This document shows, in pieces, positions 7,640 through 15,287 of a stretch of DNA of 34,577 bases (its first letter is position 1; every line of letters starts with the position of its first letter). Below the pieces are notes generated by a model. It saw only the letters and a list, made by a program, of their open reading frames with translations. It did not search any database and was not told the origin of the DNA. The position numbers and the translations under genes were made by a program. The stretch is from Bacteroidales bacterium (GTDB lineage: Bacteria > Bacteroidota > Bacteroidia > Bacteroidales > F082). Location: the NCBI GenBank assembly GCA_016281295.1, contig JAEEII010000125.1:1-34577 (forward strand), in the 5' to 3' direction.

Positions 7640-8064
7640 TGAAGATAGAGAACAATGAGAAATGCTTCGTGCAGCTCTGGCTACGGCTGGAGCGCACGAG
7701 GCAGCTCCTCGGGATGCAGTACAAGAGGTTTTGTATCCGCAGGGTGATGAAATCGTGGCTGGGAAGCGAGGCGACCGACGATATGATCTGGGAGGTGTGT
7801 TTCCGCACCGTTGTTGATGACGAGCAGGTGTATGGATTGGACGAATTGCCCGCACCCGCCTTGCATCCGCGAAAGAGCCGTGAGTTTTTGCGGGCATTGG
7901 TCGCCGTGAAGCTGGGTATCGGCATGCGGAAAGTGAATTTGGATGCCCTCGACCGCGCCTATTCGGTAGCCTTTCCTCATAGCACTCCGTTAAATGTGAA
8001 CAAGAAACGCCGACAAGCCCTTCATCGTCAGGCAGAAGAAGATAACGAAGAAGACTCGCCGTGA
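7636..8064 (+). CDS. Small hypothetical protein, last gene of the element
   Basis: 142 residues, translationally coupled to the primase-helicase through an ATGA overlap. It is rich in Arg, Leu and Trp at the N-terminus (CFVQLWLRLERTRQLLGMQY) with a helical middle (SREFLRALVAVKLGIGMRKV) and a charged tail (RRQALHRQAEEDNEEDSP). No family recognised; the size and basic-then-acidic layout suggest a DNA- or protein-binding accessory of the replication protein. The stop at 8062-8064 is immediately followed by the 27-bp CGTTGCAC array, so this gene marks the right edge of the element. Confidence 0.65.
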   Translation: MMKIENNEKCFVQLWLRLERTRQLLGMQYKRFCIRRVMKSWLGSEATDDMIWEVCFRTVVDDEQVYGLDELPAPALHPRKSREFLRALVAVKLGIGMRKVNLDALDRAYSVAFPHSTPLNVNKKRRQALHRQAEEDNEEDSP

Positions 8065-8065
8065 A

Positions 8066-8092
8066 GCGTTGCACCGTTGCACCGTTGCAGTT
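8066..8092. repeat. 27-bp CGTTGCAC array, right-end copy
   Basis: Identical over 27 bp to 3252-3278 and in the same orientation; three octamers CGTTGCAC/CGTTGCAC/CGTTGCAG. With the left copy it brackets the five-gene element. Confidence 0.9.
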
Positions 8093-8107
8093 CATTTCCC
8101 CCCTTTT

Positions 8108-8144
8108 CCTCCACTTGCATCTCCCCAGGTGGAGGATTTATTTT
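8108..8144 (+). terminator. Probable terminator after the mobile element
   Basis: CCTCCAC (8108-8114) pairs with GTGGAGG (8129-8135) across a 14-nt loop, followed by ATTTATTTT. Confidence 0.5.
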
Positions 8145-8172
8145 GTGGATTCGGAAATAAGTTGTATCTTTG
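8142..8172 (+). promoter_or_regulatory. Orphan promoter pointing into the Rhs block
   Basis: TTTG (8142-8145), 19 bp, TATCTTTG (8165-8172). No plus-strand gene follows: transcription would run through AAGTATACC direct repeats and the left inverted repeat, then antisense to the first immunity gene. It may be a leftover of a lost gene. Confidence 0.55.
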
Positions 8173-8198
8173 TGTATATAGTAACGCCAAAGTATACC

Positions 8199-8285
8199 AA
8201 ATAATAATTTAAAAGTATACCACGAAAATAATGGTAGCATTCCTCAGCGCAGTCTCTGTGACAGGGACCAGTCCCTCGGCCCCAC
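8199..8285. repeat. Left ~87-bp inverted repeat bounding the Rhs block
   Basis: Reverse complement of 16278-16363 with about three mismatches and one indel. It contains the hairpin AGGGACCAGTCCCT and the GACAGAG/CCTCAGCGCAGT motif of the CCTGTCAC repeat family. A second partial AGTCCCTCGGCCCCAC follows directly (8286-8301). Confidence 0.9.
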
Positions 8286-8334
8286 AGTCCCTCGGCCCCA
8301 CTCAATAGTTCATACCGACAACTCTGGGGAACAC

Positions 8335-8874
8335 CTAAATATCTGCATGTCTCTTAATGTATGGCCAATAATATGTTTCCACGACATCTGAGGGGTAAAC
8401 CAACAATAACAAATCTTTTGCCTTTGAGGTATCTCTCACAACAATGGTTCCATCTGTATATAACTTACTCATCATCCAGACGCAATCTGTATCTTTTAGT
8501 TCAACCCCCTTCTCGAGATAGTATAACATGAGACCTTGTGTGGCAGAATCAAGGCTTACATGAGTTTCATTAAATGCAGAATAAAAAGTATAGAAAAGGT
8601 TAAAGTAAGCATGCCCGTACTTCTGGTATTCTGCCATGTAAACGGATAACGGAAGAACATTGATATCATCAGGATAATAGAATAAAAGCGAATTGTACGA
8701 ATCAATATCGCCTAGGGAAAGAACATCTGCAATCAACTCCTCTTTAGATGGAGCTTCTGGTGTTATTACAATCCCCTCGTTTTTTTCTTCTGACGTGTTT
8801 TTGCAAGATGTCATCAATACCATGCTCAATAATAGACATAATATTCCTTTAGTCGTTGGTGTGGTTTGATTCAT
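8335..8874 (-). CDS. Lipoprotein, probable immunity protein to Rhs cassette 1
   Basis: 179 residues with a clear lipoprotein signal: a hydrophobic GILCLLLSMVLMTSC with the lipobox MTSC, then an acidic linker (KNTSEEKNEG). The mature part is mostly helical with a Sel1-like AKDLLLLVYPSD and YYLEKGVELKDTDCVWMMSK segment. The start at 8874 lies inside the 3' end of the toxin cassette, a 26-nt overlap, the coupling expected of a toxin-immunity pair. The signal places it at the outer or inner membrane facing the periplasm, so cassette 1 would act outside the cytoplasm. No named immunity family was recognised, and the assignment rests on position. Confidence 0.65.
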   Translation of the reverse strand: MNQTTPTTKGILCLLLSMVLMTSCKNTSEEKNEGIVITPEAPSKEELIADVLSLGDIDSYNSLLFYYPDDINVLPLSVYMAEYQKYGHAYFNLFYTFYSAFNETHVSLDSATQGLMLYYLEKGVELKDTDCVWMMSKLYTDGTIVVRDTSKAKDLLLLVYPSDVVETYYWPYIKRHADI

Positions 8875-9679
8875 ATTTTCTTTTCCATTTGTTTATTTCA
8901 TCTTGAACATTCTTTCCTTGAAGCTCTCTCCCAAATTCCGTATTCCCTTTGTATTTCCCTATCAATTCCCCTTTATAAAAAACATTCCATACGCCGTTAT
9001 TGTTCACCTTTTCTTTATCCCCTAAAGTGATATTATCCGAAGGAGCAAATATCAACAAATCTCCTTTTGCAAGCTCAGAAAGTTGTTGTGCAATTGAATT
9101 CTTTCCACCCCCTGTTTTACAAGAATGCATAATCAATAAAGAAGTTTCCCCTTTACCTATATTTTCTTTGTATACTTGGCTATTGTTTGCCAGGAATGTT
9201 TCTAATTCAGAAGCGTTTTTCTTTCCTTTTTCAGCTAAATTAACGACCTGACGACCACCGTGCGCAAACAAATGAATAACCTTGTCGTTATCCTGATATT
9301 TATTTGCTGATCTTTTCAGATTCATGTTTGATTTGTATTGGCCCATGGCCTTAGTGTACTGATTGAGTGCATTACTCCCACGAAAGGAATGGAAATACGG
9401 CATTTTCGTTTTGAAGAAAATTAATTTTTCTTCCCCGTCTGGGTCAATGTATTTTACGGGATTCCATGAGCAATAGTTGTATGGGCTAATGTTCGGGTAT
9501 TTGTCGCTCATCGGATCCACACTGAGCCAGCCTGTCAACAGTTCCGACCAGTAATACCTTGCCCCGTAGTAGTGGAAGCCTGATTCATAGTCCTTTTCCT
9601 TCCCGTTGAAGTTCGACAGGGAAAACGACCACGAAATAGGGTGGTTTTGTGGGGCGGTTTTATGTATAGGTACGCTCAA
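8849..9679 (-). CDS. Rhs orphan C-terminal cassette 1, clan CD (caspase-like) toxin domain candidate
   Basis: 276 residues. Residues ~25-82 are the Rhs core (GKEKDYESGFHYYGARYYW, then LTGWLSVDPMSDKYPNISPY, ending at DPDG). The variable toxin follows from ~83. It contains VIHLFAHGG (His140) and LLIMHSCKTGGG (Cys187), each after a hydrophobic strand. This is the H-G / S-C arrangement of clan CD peptidases (caspase, CHAT). Protease activity is inferred. The protein lacks the long YD-repeat barrel and has only a TTG start, so it may be a silent donor cassette rather than an expressed gene. The preceding SWSFSLSN stretch is shared with cassette 4 and the remnant at 16378. Overlaps its lipoprotein immunity candidate. 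Confidence 0.75.
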   Translation of the reverse strand: MSVPIHKTAPQNHPISWSFSLSNFNGKEKDYESGFHYYGARYYWSELLTGWLSVDPMSDKYPNISPYNYCSWNPVKYIDPDGEEKLIFFKTKMPYFHSFRGSNALNQYTKAMGQYKSNMNLKRSANKYQDNDKVIHLFAHGGRQVVNLAEKGKKNASELETFLANNSQVYKENIGKGETSLLIMHSCKTGGGKNSIAQQLSELAKGDLLIFAPSDNITLGDKEKVNNNGVWNVFYKGELIGKYKGNTEFGRELQGKNVQDEINKWKRKYESNHTND

Positions 9680-9705
9680 TTGTTCCTCAATTATGTTCTA
9701 GAAAT

Positions 9706-10188
9706 TTATGGGCAGGGAGCACGAAATTCTGTTGTTTTATCAATTCGATATATATACATGGAATCTAAAGAGGCTTCTTCCAAATCTGTCATTAGAGGAG
9801 TTTCTTCCAGATAATGGCATTCATCGTTCTGGTCTGTCAAATAAGGGGAATAATAAAGTCTTTTTAGTTTTCTCCCAGAAAAAAGCAGATAGTCGTATCT
9901 TTCAAAATTATACGTGCTTAAATCTGGGGAATCTATTACCGGTCGGAGATTATGTCTGGCGCGATGTTCTCCTAACCAGAATAATAATCGATCTTCGGTT
10001 GGCGCATAATAAAATGTCAAAGGAGAACTTGTATTTCCTTCAATCGCAATTGTTCCATCATAACAAAATGGCACCTCCTTGATTGTAAAGTAATATTTTA
10101 CATACATCTCCACACCAAAAATAAAGAGGAGTTGGATTGTCGTAATGATGACAATCATTGCCGTTATGTATTTTTTTCTCTTTTTCAT
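9706..10188 (-). CDS. Membrane-anchored protein, probable immunity protein to Rhs cassette 2
   Basis: 160 residues. A basic start (MKKRKKYITA) is followed by one transmembrane helix (MIVIITTIQLLFIFGVEMYV), then a ~130-residue extracytoplasmic domain (YYFTIKEVPFCYDGTIAIEG, LLFWLGEHRARHN, DYLLFSGRKLKRLYYS). The ATG at 10188 overlaps the toxin's TGA by ATGA, and the AGGAGG that serves as its ribosome binding site is formed by the toxin's last Gly-Gly codons. No named family recognised. The topology implies that the partner toxin is neutralised in the periplasm. Confidence 0.7.
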   Translation of the reverse strand: MKKRKKYITAMIVIITTIQLLFIFGVEMYVKYYFTIKEVPFCYDGTIAIEGNTSSPLTFYYAPTEDRLLFWLGEHRARHNLRPVIDSPDLSTYNFERYDYLLFSGRKLKRLYYSPYLTDQNDECHYLEETPLMTDLEEASLDSMYIYRIDKTTEFRAPCP

Positions 10189-11183
10189 TTCATTCCTCCT
10201 GCTCTAAAAAACATGAAATCACCATGATTGAGGTTCAATTTTGGCTCAGGCATAAAATCCCATGTCATAAATGGCCACCAAGAGTGCCCCGGAAATGGCA
10301 TCTTCGTCAGATGATTATAACTGACACCATGTGCGGTGCCCCTTATATACCGAAATGAAGTATAAGCACGGAAACTTTCCATTAATGTCAGCTTCGAGCC
10401 TATTAGAGATTCGTCTTTTTTATTTGAGTGACACGAATTGATGTTGAGCTGGGCGTTGTTAATATTTCCTGTAATGGAAGGCAAATCTCCCACATTTGTG
10501 GCTTGCACACTTTTTTTGTTTGTCAAGCCAGTGCCTGTAGATGTAATATATTCATCATTGTCAAAATCAAGATGCAACGCTTGGTTCGAGCCATGGTAAT
10601 TCAGATTCACCTCGCGTATATCAGATCCTGCCATATCATGCCAATCTTGCGCAAACTCTTGCTCCGTGGTTACGTCACTTAATGCGACACTACCCGCACC
10701 ATATCTGTTTATCGCATATTGATACATCCGAAGGCTCTGCTCCTTAAACGATTTCGGATCATAAAAGATATATACTTTTATTTTGCTGTGGTCTGTTATA
10801 ACATTCCCGTCGACATCTTTCCATGTCATACCATCAGGATCCACCAACTTCACCGGATTCCATGCGCAATAAGCATAGGGGCTAATGCTTGGGTACTTAT
10901 CGGCCATTGGGTCGACGCTTAGCCACCCTGTCAAAAGTTCCGACCAATAGTACCTCGCACCGTAGTAGTGGAAGCCTGATTCATAGTCCTTTTCCTTCCC
11001 GTTGGAACGATACTGGATGAGGCTGGGGTCCAAATTGTGTTGAATGTCCACCCAGTCCTCACCATAAGGAAGGTAATTGAGAGTCTGTGTTACTTGTCCA
11101 TTTTCGTCTGTCAGATAGGCGGCAGAACCCAGGTGATCAGAGTGGTAAAAAAGGTAAGGTTCTATGTATCTTCTTTTTGGCAC
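10185..11183 (-). CDS. Rhs orphan C-terminal cassette 2, second caspase-like toxin candidate
   Basis: 332 residues with a GTG start. It keeps more Rhs sequence than the other cassettes: LFYHSDHLGSAAYLTDENGQ and LNYLPYGEDW (residues ~11-45) precede the core (61-118, ending VDPDG). The toxin region, 119-332, has VNLNYHGSN (His197) and LNINSCHSN (Cys251) after hydrophobic strands, again a clan CD-like His-Cys pair, but with little other resemblance to cassette 1. The C-terminus is rich in Pro, His and Trp (MPFPGHSWWPFMTWDFMPEP). The frame is open upstream to 11226, which is the stop codon of the ATPase gene in the same frame, so the rhs fragment abuts that gene. Protease function is inferred. 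Confidence 0.75.
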   Translation of the reverse strand: MPKRRYIEPYLFYHSDHLGSAAYLTDENGQVTQTLNYLPYGEDWVDIQHNLDPSLIQYRSNGKEKDYESGFHYYGARYYWSELLTGWLSVDPMADKYPSISPYAYCAWNPVKLVDPDGMTWKDVDGNVITDHSKIKVYIFYDPKSFKEQSLRMYQYAINRYGAGSVALSDVTTEQEFAQDWHDMAGSDIREVNLNYHGSNQALHLDFDNDEYITSTGTGLTNKKSVQATNVGDLPSITGNINNAQLNINSCHSNKKDESLIGSKLTLMESFRAYTSFRYIRGTAHGVSYNHLTKMPFPGHSWWPFMTWDFMPEPKLNLNHGDFMFFRAGGMK

Positions 11184-11225
11184 GATAATATAATAACGCA
11201 GGAAACCGGAATTTGTTGTTAGATG

Positions 11226-12560
11226 TTACACAAACAATGCCATATAAGCAGGCAATAGGATGGTTCGCTCTTCCTTCGCAAAATCCTTGGTATAAATGAG
11301 ATAACGGCGCGATACGCGAGAGGAGAATTTGCCGCAAAACTCATCAAGCGACTTGTGTGACTTATGGCCAGACGATTTTACCTCGATGGGGTAGATTTTT
11401 GCACCGCGAGAAAGCAGAAAGTCTATCTCGTAGTAGTGCTTCTCGTCGCGCGGCCAGGTGTGGTAATAGAGCTCGTTGCCCGCAGCAACAAATATCTGTG
11501 CCACCAGATTCTCATAAACATACCCCAGATTGGCCGGCAATTTGTCCGAAAGCAACTTTTCGTAAATCACGTTCTCCGTAAAACTTTTGTCCCAGAAGGC
11601 CAGCGTCACAAACAGGCCTGTATCGCCCACAAACATCTTGAACTGTTCCTCGTTTTTTGTCAATCCCATACCCACTTGCGGGTCGTCGCAGTGGTACACC
11701 ATGTTCACCGTTTTGCTGTCCTCCAAGTCCTTCAGCAGTTCCGCCAACTTGTCATCTCCCACTTTTCCAATGGCCGAATAGGGAACATAGCGGATAGCGT
11801 TGCGGCTCAACTGTCCGGGTATTGAGCGGAACATCACCGCCGCACGGCCCGAAGGGTCTATCTTCAGGAAATCATCCTCGTAAAGTTTCAATATTCTTCG
11901 TTTCACCTGATCCACCTTGCTGAAATTGCGGCTGTCGAGATAGGCGTTAACGGCTTGCGGCATACCGCCCACCAACATATAAAGGCGCAGGTTTCGCGAT
12001 GCCTCCCTGTGGGCAGGACCTAGCATGTGCTGCTGCTCCCAGAACTTTCTGAGCAGCGGAACCGTCGCCTCGTCGCCCAACGCCCAGCGGAATTCCTCAT
12101 AATCCATCGGATACATCTGTATGCGGTCCTCTTCGCTGGGTATCGTGATGCCCTCAGTATTCTTCTTGATGCTGATGAGAGAGCCCGTCTCAATGTAGTC
12201 GAAACGCCCGTCCTCCACCAGATACTTGATGGCCTGTCGGGCGAGTGGACATTTCTGCACCTCGTCAAAGATAATGACCGAACGCCTCGGCTTCAGCGTC
12301 ACATGGTAGGCTGTCTGAAGATACAGGAGCAGGTAATCCAAATCCATGATGTCCTCAAACAAATTCTTGATGGCTTTCGATGCCTTGTTGAAGTCAATCA
12401 TCAGATACGAATCATATTCGTTCTCCGCGAATGTCCGCACGATGGTCGATTTCCCCACGCGACGAGCACCTTCAATGAGAAGCGCACTTTGTCCGTTGCT
12501 CTCCTGCTTCCATTTTAGCAAACGGTCATAAATCTTTCTTTTAAAGACTCTTTCTTTCAT
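11226..12560 (-). CDS. AAA_14/DUF4143 family ATPase
   Basis: 444 residues from the ATG at 12560 (MKERVFKRKIYDRLLKWKQE). The upstream ATG at 12593 lies on the promoter's -7 box, so it is rejected. Walker A is GARRVGKST and Walker B is RRSVIIFDEVQ; ETGSLISIKKNT follows, matching the family's GSS sensor region. The C-terminal DUF4143 part contains GYVYENLVAQIFVAAGNELY, then YEIDFLLSRGAKIYPIEVKS, a restriction-nuclease-like E-x-D...ExK arrangement found in this family. These ATPases are common, highly duplicated accessory genes in Bacteroidales; their role is not established. It is the only gene in the Rhs block with a strong promoter of its own on the minus strand and probably reads into cassettes 2 and 1. 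Confidence 0.85.
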   Translation of the reverse strand: MKERVFKRKIYDRLLKWKQESNGQSALLIEGARRVGKSTIVRTFAENEYDSYLMIDFNKASKAIKNLFEDIMDLDYLLLYLQTAYHVTLKPRRSVIIFDEVQKCPLARQAIKYLVEDGRFDYIETGSLISIKKNTEGITIPSEEDRIQMYPMDYEEFRWALGDEATVPLLRKFWEQQHMLGPAHREASRNLRLYMLVGGMPQAVNAYLDSRNFSKVDQVKRRILKLYEDDFLKIDPSGRAAVMFRSIPGQLSRNAIRYVPYSAIGKVGDDKLAELLKDLEDSKTVNMVYHCDDPQVGMGLTKNEEQFKMFVGDTGLFVTLAFWDKSFTENVIYEKLLSDKLPANLGYVYENLVAQIFVAAGNELYYHTWPRDEKHYYEIDFLLSRGAKIYPIEVKSSGHKSHKSLDEFCGKFSSRVSRRYLIYTKDFAKEERTILLPAYMALFV

Positions 12561-12582
12561 AATATCATCACTTTTCCAACTG

Positions 12583-12614
12583 CAAAAATACAACTTTTTT
12601 CAATTCCCCACAAA
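12583..12614 (-). promoter_or_regulatory. Promoter of the DUF4143 ATPase gene
   Basis: On the minus strand TTTG (12611-12614), 20 bp, TATTTTTG (12583-12590). It predicts initiation near 12577 and a ~17-nt leader, which fixes the start codon at 12560. Confidence 0.7.
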
Positions 12615-12667
12615 TTTATTTATGTAAAAATCTACAATCCCCATAAAATTAATATATGGAAAATTGA

Positions 12668-12823
12668 TATTTCCCTCAGTTTATCAAAACAAAAGATGTC
12701 CCCATCTATACGGTGCAGCAACTGATGTGCCACGCTGATATCGGATCCACTAAAGTTTACGCTGATTTATTGAATAAAAATAAGTTAAAGGCCGTGAGGA
12801 AATTACCAACATTCACTTGCTAA
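12668..12823 (+). pseudogene. C-terminal remnant of a tyrosine recombinase
   Basis: An open frame reads VPIYTVQQLMCHADIGST, then KVYADLLNKNKLKAVRKL, to a TAA at 12821. This is the end of a phage-type integrase: the box with the L-C/G-H-A/S-D histidine, and the catalytic tyrosine (STKVYA). The rest of the enzyme, including both arginines, is missing upstream. It lies in the 320-bp gap from which the two cassette pairs diverge, so it may be a relic of the enzyme that built or moved the block. Confidence 0.75.
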
Positions 12824-12869
12824 AGTTATGCTATAACTATATTTATTAATCAGATTCCAAAAAAGTTTG

Positions 12870-12877
12870 TAACTTTG
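12870..12877 (+). promoter_or_regulatory. -7 box upstream of Rhs cassette 3
   Basis: TAACTTTG followed by CAAAG, a strong Bacteroidetes -7 context, 11 bp before the ATG at 12888. No convincing TTTG lies at -33. The transcript would be almost leaderless. Confidence 0.45.
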
Positions 12878-12887
12878 CAAAGTCAAA

Positions 12888-13904
12888 ATGTGGAAAATGA
12901 CACCGAAAAGTGCATATCAAAATGACTCTTTTTCATCAAAAAATATGATGGGAAACGACCTGCTTTTTAGCACTTTTTATCAAAAAAGACATCTTGGTAA
13001 GCCCTTTCAAAGTGTTGATAACCTGTACGGTTATACAACTTCCGTATCATGTTCTTTCAACGGGAAGGAAAAGGACTATGAATCAGGCTTCCACTACTAC
13101 GGGGCACGATACTACTGGAGCGAACTTTTAACCGGGTGGCTCAGCGTCGATCCATTGACGGATAAGTACCCGAGCATTAGCCCCTATGCCTATTGTGCAT
13201 GGAATCCTGTTAGACTAGTAGACCCTACAGGTATGTCGTACGATGACCCTCCCGGAAATTTAAAATACATAATACAAAAGGGAGACAACTTTTGGAATTT
13301 AGAAAATGAGTGGAATCTTCCGCACGGAACACTACAAGGGACAAATCCAACAGTAGACCCTCATAATTTGCATGTTGGGCAAGAGATTAATGCGGCCAGG
13401 GTGGATGGGAATTATATTGTTGTGGGGAATGCCGTACACATTCCAGAAGGAAGGATTGCGGAAACGCCCAACGAAGAAGGACCATCAGGTTTGATGTATG
13501 TGGCTTCAAGCTATGACTTTCTTCCTTTTAGGATGGCCTTCGAGGCGTTGCTACCATGGATGACATGTGGTATTATGGAAGGAATTGAGGGAGGACAATG
13601 TTTCCCTAAGATTACATCTGGTAAATTTTGTCGTCCTATCCAAGGACTTGGAAATCCTTTCAAAAACAAGAATCTAACGGAAATTAATAAAGTGTTCCAG
13701 CGTTATGTGAGGCGGGGAAAATTGGAACCTGCAAAAGGGTGTGCTCCTGGGAACAAAGCTTATGTAAACAAAAAGTCTCGTTACTCGTATAATTTGGACC
13801 CAGGAAGCGCCAAAGAATTCCCCCATGTGGATGTGAATTATCCTCATGGTTCCCATAGAGTCAAAAAGAAATTATCAACTTTAGGAGGATTTAAAAATGA
13901 TTAA
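12888..13904 (+). CDS. Rhs orphan cassette 3: Rhs core + LysM + unknown toxin domain
   Basis: 338 residues with an ATG start, unlike the other three cassettes. Residues 1-57 are not Rhs-like (MWKMTPKSAYQNDSFSSKNM and onward), so the 5' end was captured from elsewhere. Core: residues 58-115 (GKEKDYESGFHYYGARYYW, VDPLTDKYPSISPY, VDPTG). LysM-like domain: ~126-170 (YIIQKGDNFWNLENEWNL, then LHVGQEINA), which would bind peptidoglycan. The C-terminal ~90 residues are basic and end KEFPHVDVNYPHGSHRVKKK; the histidine-rich motif resembles nuclease-type polymorphic toxins, but I do not recognise the family. The partner at 13897 has no signal peptide, suggesting a cytoplasmic target. The last codons carry AGGAGG for the next gene. 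Confidence 0.75.
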   Translation: MWKMTPKSAYQNDSFSSKNMMGNDLLFSTFYQKRHLGKPFQSVDNLYGYTTSVSCSFNGKEKDYESGFHYYGARYYWSELLTGWLSVDPLTDKYPSISPYAYCAWNPVRLVDPTGMSYDDPPGNLKYIIQKGDNFWNLENEWNLPHGTLQGTNPTVDPHNLHVGQEINAARVDGNYIVVGNAVHIPEGRIAETPNEEGPSGLMYVASSYDFLPFRMAFEALLPWMTCGIMEGIEGGQCFPKITSGKFCRPIQGLGNPFKNKNLTEINKVFQRYVRRGKLEPAKGCAPGNKAYVNKKSRYSYNLDPGSAKEFPHVDVNYPHGSHRVKKKLSTLGGFKND

Positions 13905-14337
13905 TATTTATTTAAAGCAGCTTGAAAAAAAATTTCTTGAGATTATTTTGGATGAAGGTGGATGTGACACAATTATTGACAGTATAGCATCATTAAAAAT
14001 AATTAAACCAGAGAAGGTCAATATTCCTGTGCAAAACGTCATTAAACCAAAACAGGGTTACATTGGCATTAAAAACTTTTCAATAGAGTTTTTACCCTCA
14101 GCTCATATTGCAGAAACCGACTATAATATACAATGTTCCTTGGTTGATTCAAAAGAAATTAATATATGCTTAACTTCGGAAGGAACACAAGAATTGTTGG
14201 ATATCATAAAATATATCAAGTACAATAACGATCACTTCCATCTTTATGGTGGCTTTGATTTGTATACTGATGAAAATGATTCTTTCCCTGGTAATCTTTT
14301 AACTGCAATAACAATATATAATATTTTGGATTATTGA
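13897..14337 (+). CDS. Probable cytoplasmic immunity protein to Rhs cassette 3
   Basis: 146 residues, AT-rich, with no signal or membrane segment (MINIYLKQLEKKFLEIILDE, a Lys/Ile-rich middle, then LYGGFDLYTDENDSFPGNLL). It overlaps the toxin gene by 8 nt and uses an AGGAGG inside the toxin's last codons, the usual coupling of toxin and immunity genes. No named immunity family recognised. A cytoplasmic location agrees with a nuclease-like partner. Confidence 0.7.
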   Translation: MINIYLKQLEKKFLEIILDEGGCDTIIDSIASLKIIKPEKVNIPVQNVIKPKQGYIGIKNFSIEFLPSAHIAETDYNIQCSLVDSKEINICLTSEGTQELLDIIKYIKYNNDHFHLYGGFDLYTDENDSFPGNLLTAITIYNILDY

Positions 14338-14417
14338 AACAATCTGTCAAATGACTGTTAAAATAAGTGATTGACGAATGGATATGATATAACGGGACAT
14401 TGATAATTTTCATCTAG

Positions 14418-15284
14418 TTGAACCGACCAACACATAGAACTTTCCGACGAAATCATGTCGTTTCATGGTCATTTTTCCTGTCGAATTCCAACGGGAAGGA
14501 AAAGGACTATGAATCAGGCTTCCACTACTACGGGGCACGATACTACTGGTCGGAACTTTTGACAGGGTGGCTAAGTGTGGATCCGATGAGCGACAAATAC
14601 CCGAATATAAGTTCATATAACTATTGTCTTTGGAATCCTATAAGAGTAGTAGATCCTGACGGACGAGATGGTGAGGTGGTAGTTAATAAAAACGATATGA
14701 CAATCTCAATTGCTGTCAGGTTGTACTATAATAGAAATCAGTCAGGTATAAGAAATATTGTTGGTACGGGCGAAGATCCATCTCAAATTGATTTGGCTTT
14801 ACAAAAAGGTTTTTCTTCGAGGGAATGGGGATATACTGATGAAAATAATGATGTTTGGAAAGTGTCATTTGACGTTAGTTTTATTCCACAAAACAGTGAC
14901 GGAGAAGTGGAGAAAATGCTTTCATTAGATCCAATGGGGAACAAACTATGTTATGATGTTAATTTGGGTGCATCTGGGCATTGGGAATCAGCATCAAGAA
15001 CCATTTCTCTCGGTACAAAATCTGTTATTGATGTATATTTGGATGATGTCGGAACGTTGACACATGAAATTGGACATGCGTGGGGTCTCCCTGATGCAAA
15101 AGATGTTTCCGAAGGAGTGATGGGTTCAAATGGCGCAATGAGTTACAATTCTTGCAGAAGGGTAAACGAGAAAGAAGTGGGATACGGAGTACGTCGGCTA
15201 TTAGATGTTGCAAACACAACAGAAGGTCGAGTTGTTCGATTACATGTACATAATTCAGCACAAACGCCCCAAATTGTTGAGTAA
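14418..15284 (+). CDS. Rhs orphan cassette 4: Rhs core + zinc metalloprotease toxin domain
   Basis: 288 residues. The only possible start is a TTG at 14418, directly after an in-frame TAG, so it is probably a silent cassette. Residues 11-25 (RNHVVSWSFFLSNSN) match the start of cassette 1; the core is 26-82. The variable part ends in a metzincin-type site: TLTHEIGHAWGLPDAKD gives HExxHxxGxxD (His216, Glu217, His220, Asp226), followed by a GVMGSNGAM Met-turn candidate (Met235). All zinc ligands and the catalytic Glu are present, so the domain looks active. Its partner 3 bp downstream carries a Sec signal, so the protease would work in the periplasm or outside the cell. Confidence 0.8.
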   Translation: MNRPTHRTFRRNHVVSWSFFLSNSNGKEKDYESGFHYYGARYYWSELLTGWLSVDPMSDKYPNISSYNYCLWNPIRVVDPDGRDGEVVVNKNDMTISIAVRLYYNRNQSGIRNIVGTGEDPSQIDLALQKGFSSREWGYTDENNDVWKVSFDVSFIPQNSDGEVEKMLSLDPMGNKLCYDVNLGASGHWESASRTISLGTKSVIDVYLDDVGTLTHEIGHAWGLPDAKDVSEGVMGSNGAMSYNSCRRVNEKEVGYGVRRLLDVANTTEGRVVRLHVHNSAQTPQIVE

Positions 15285-15287
15285 AAT

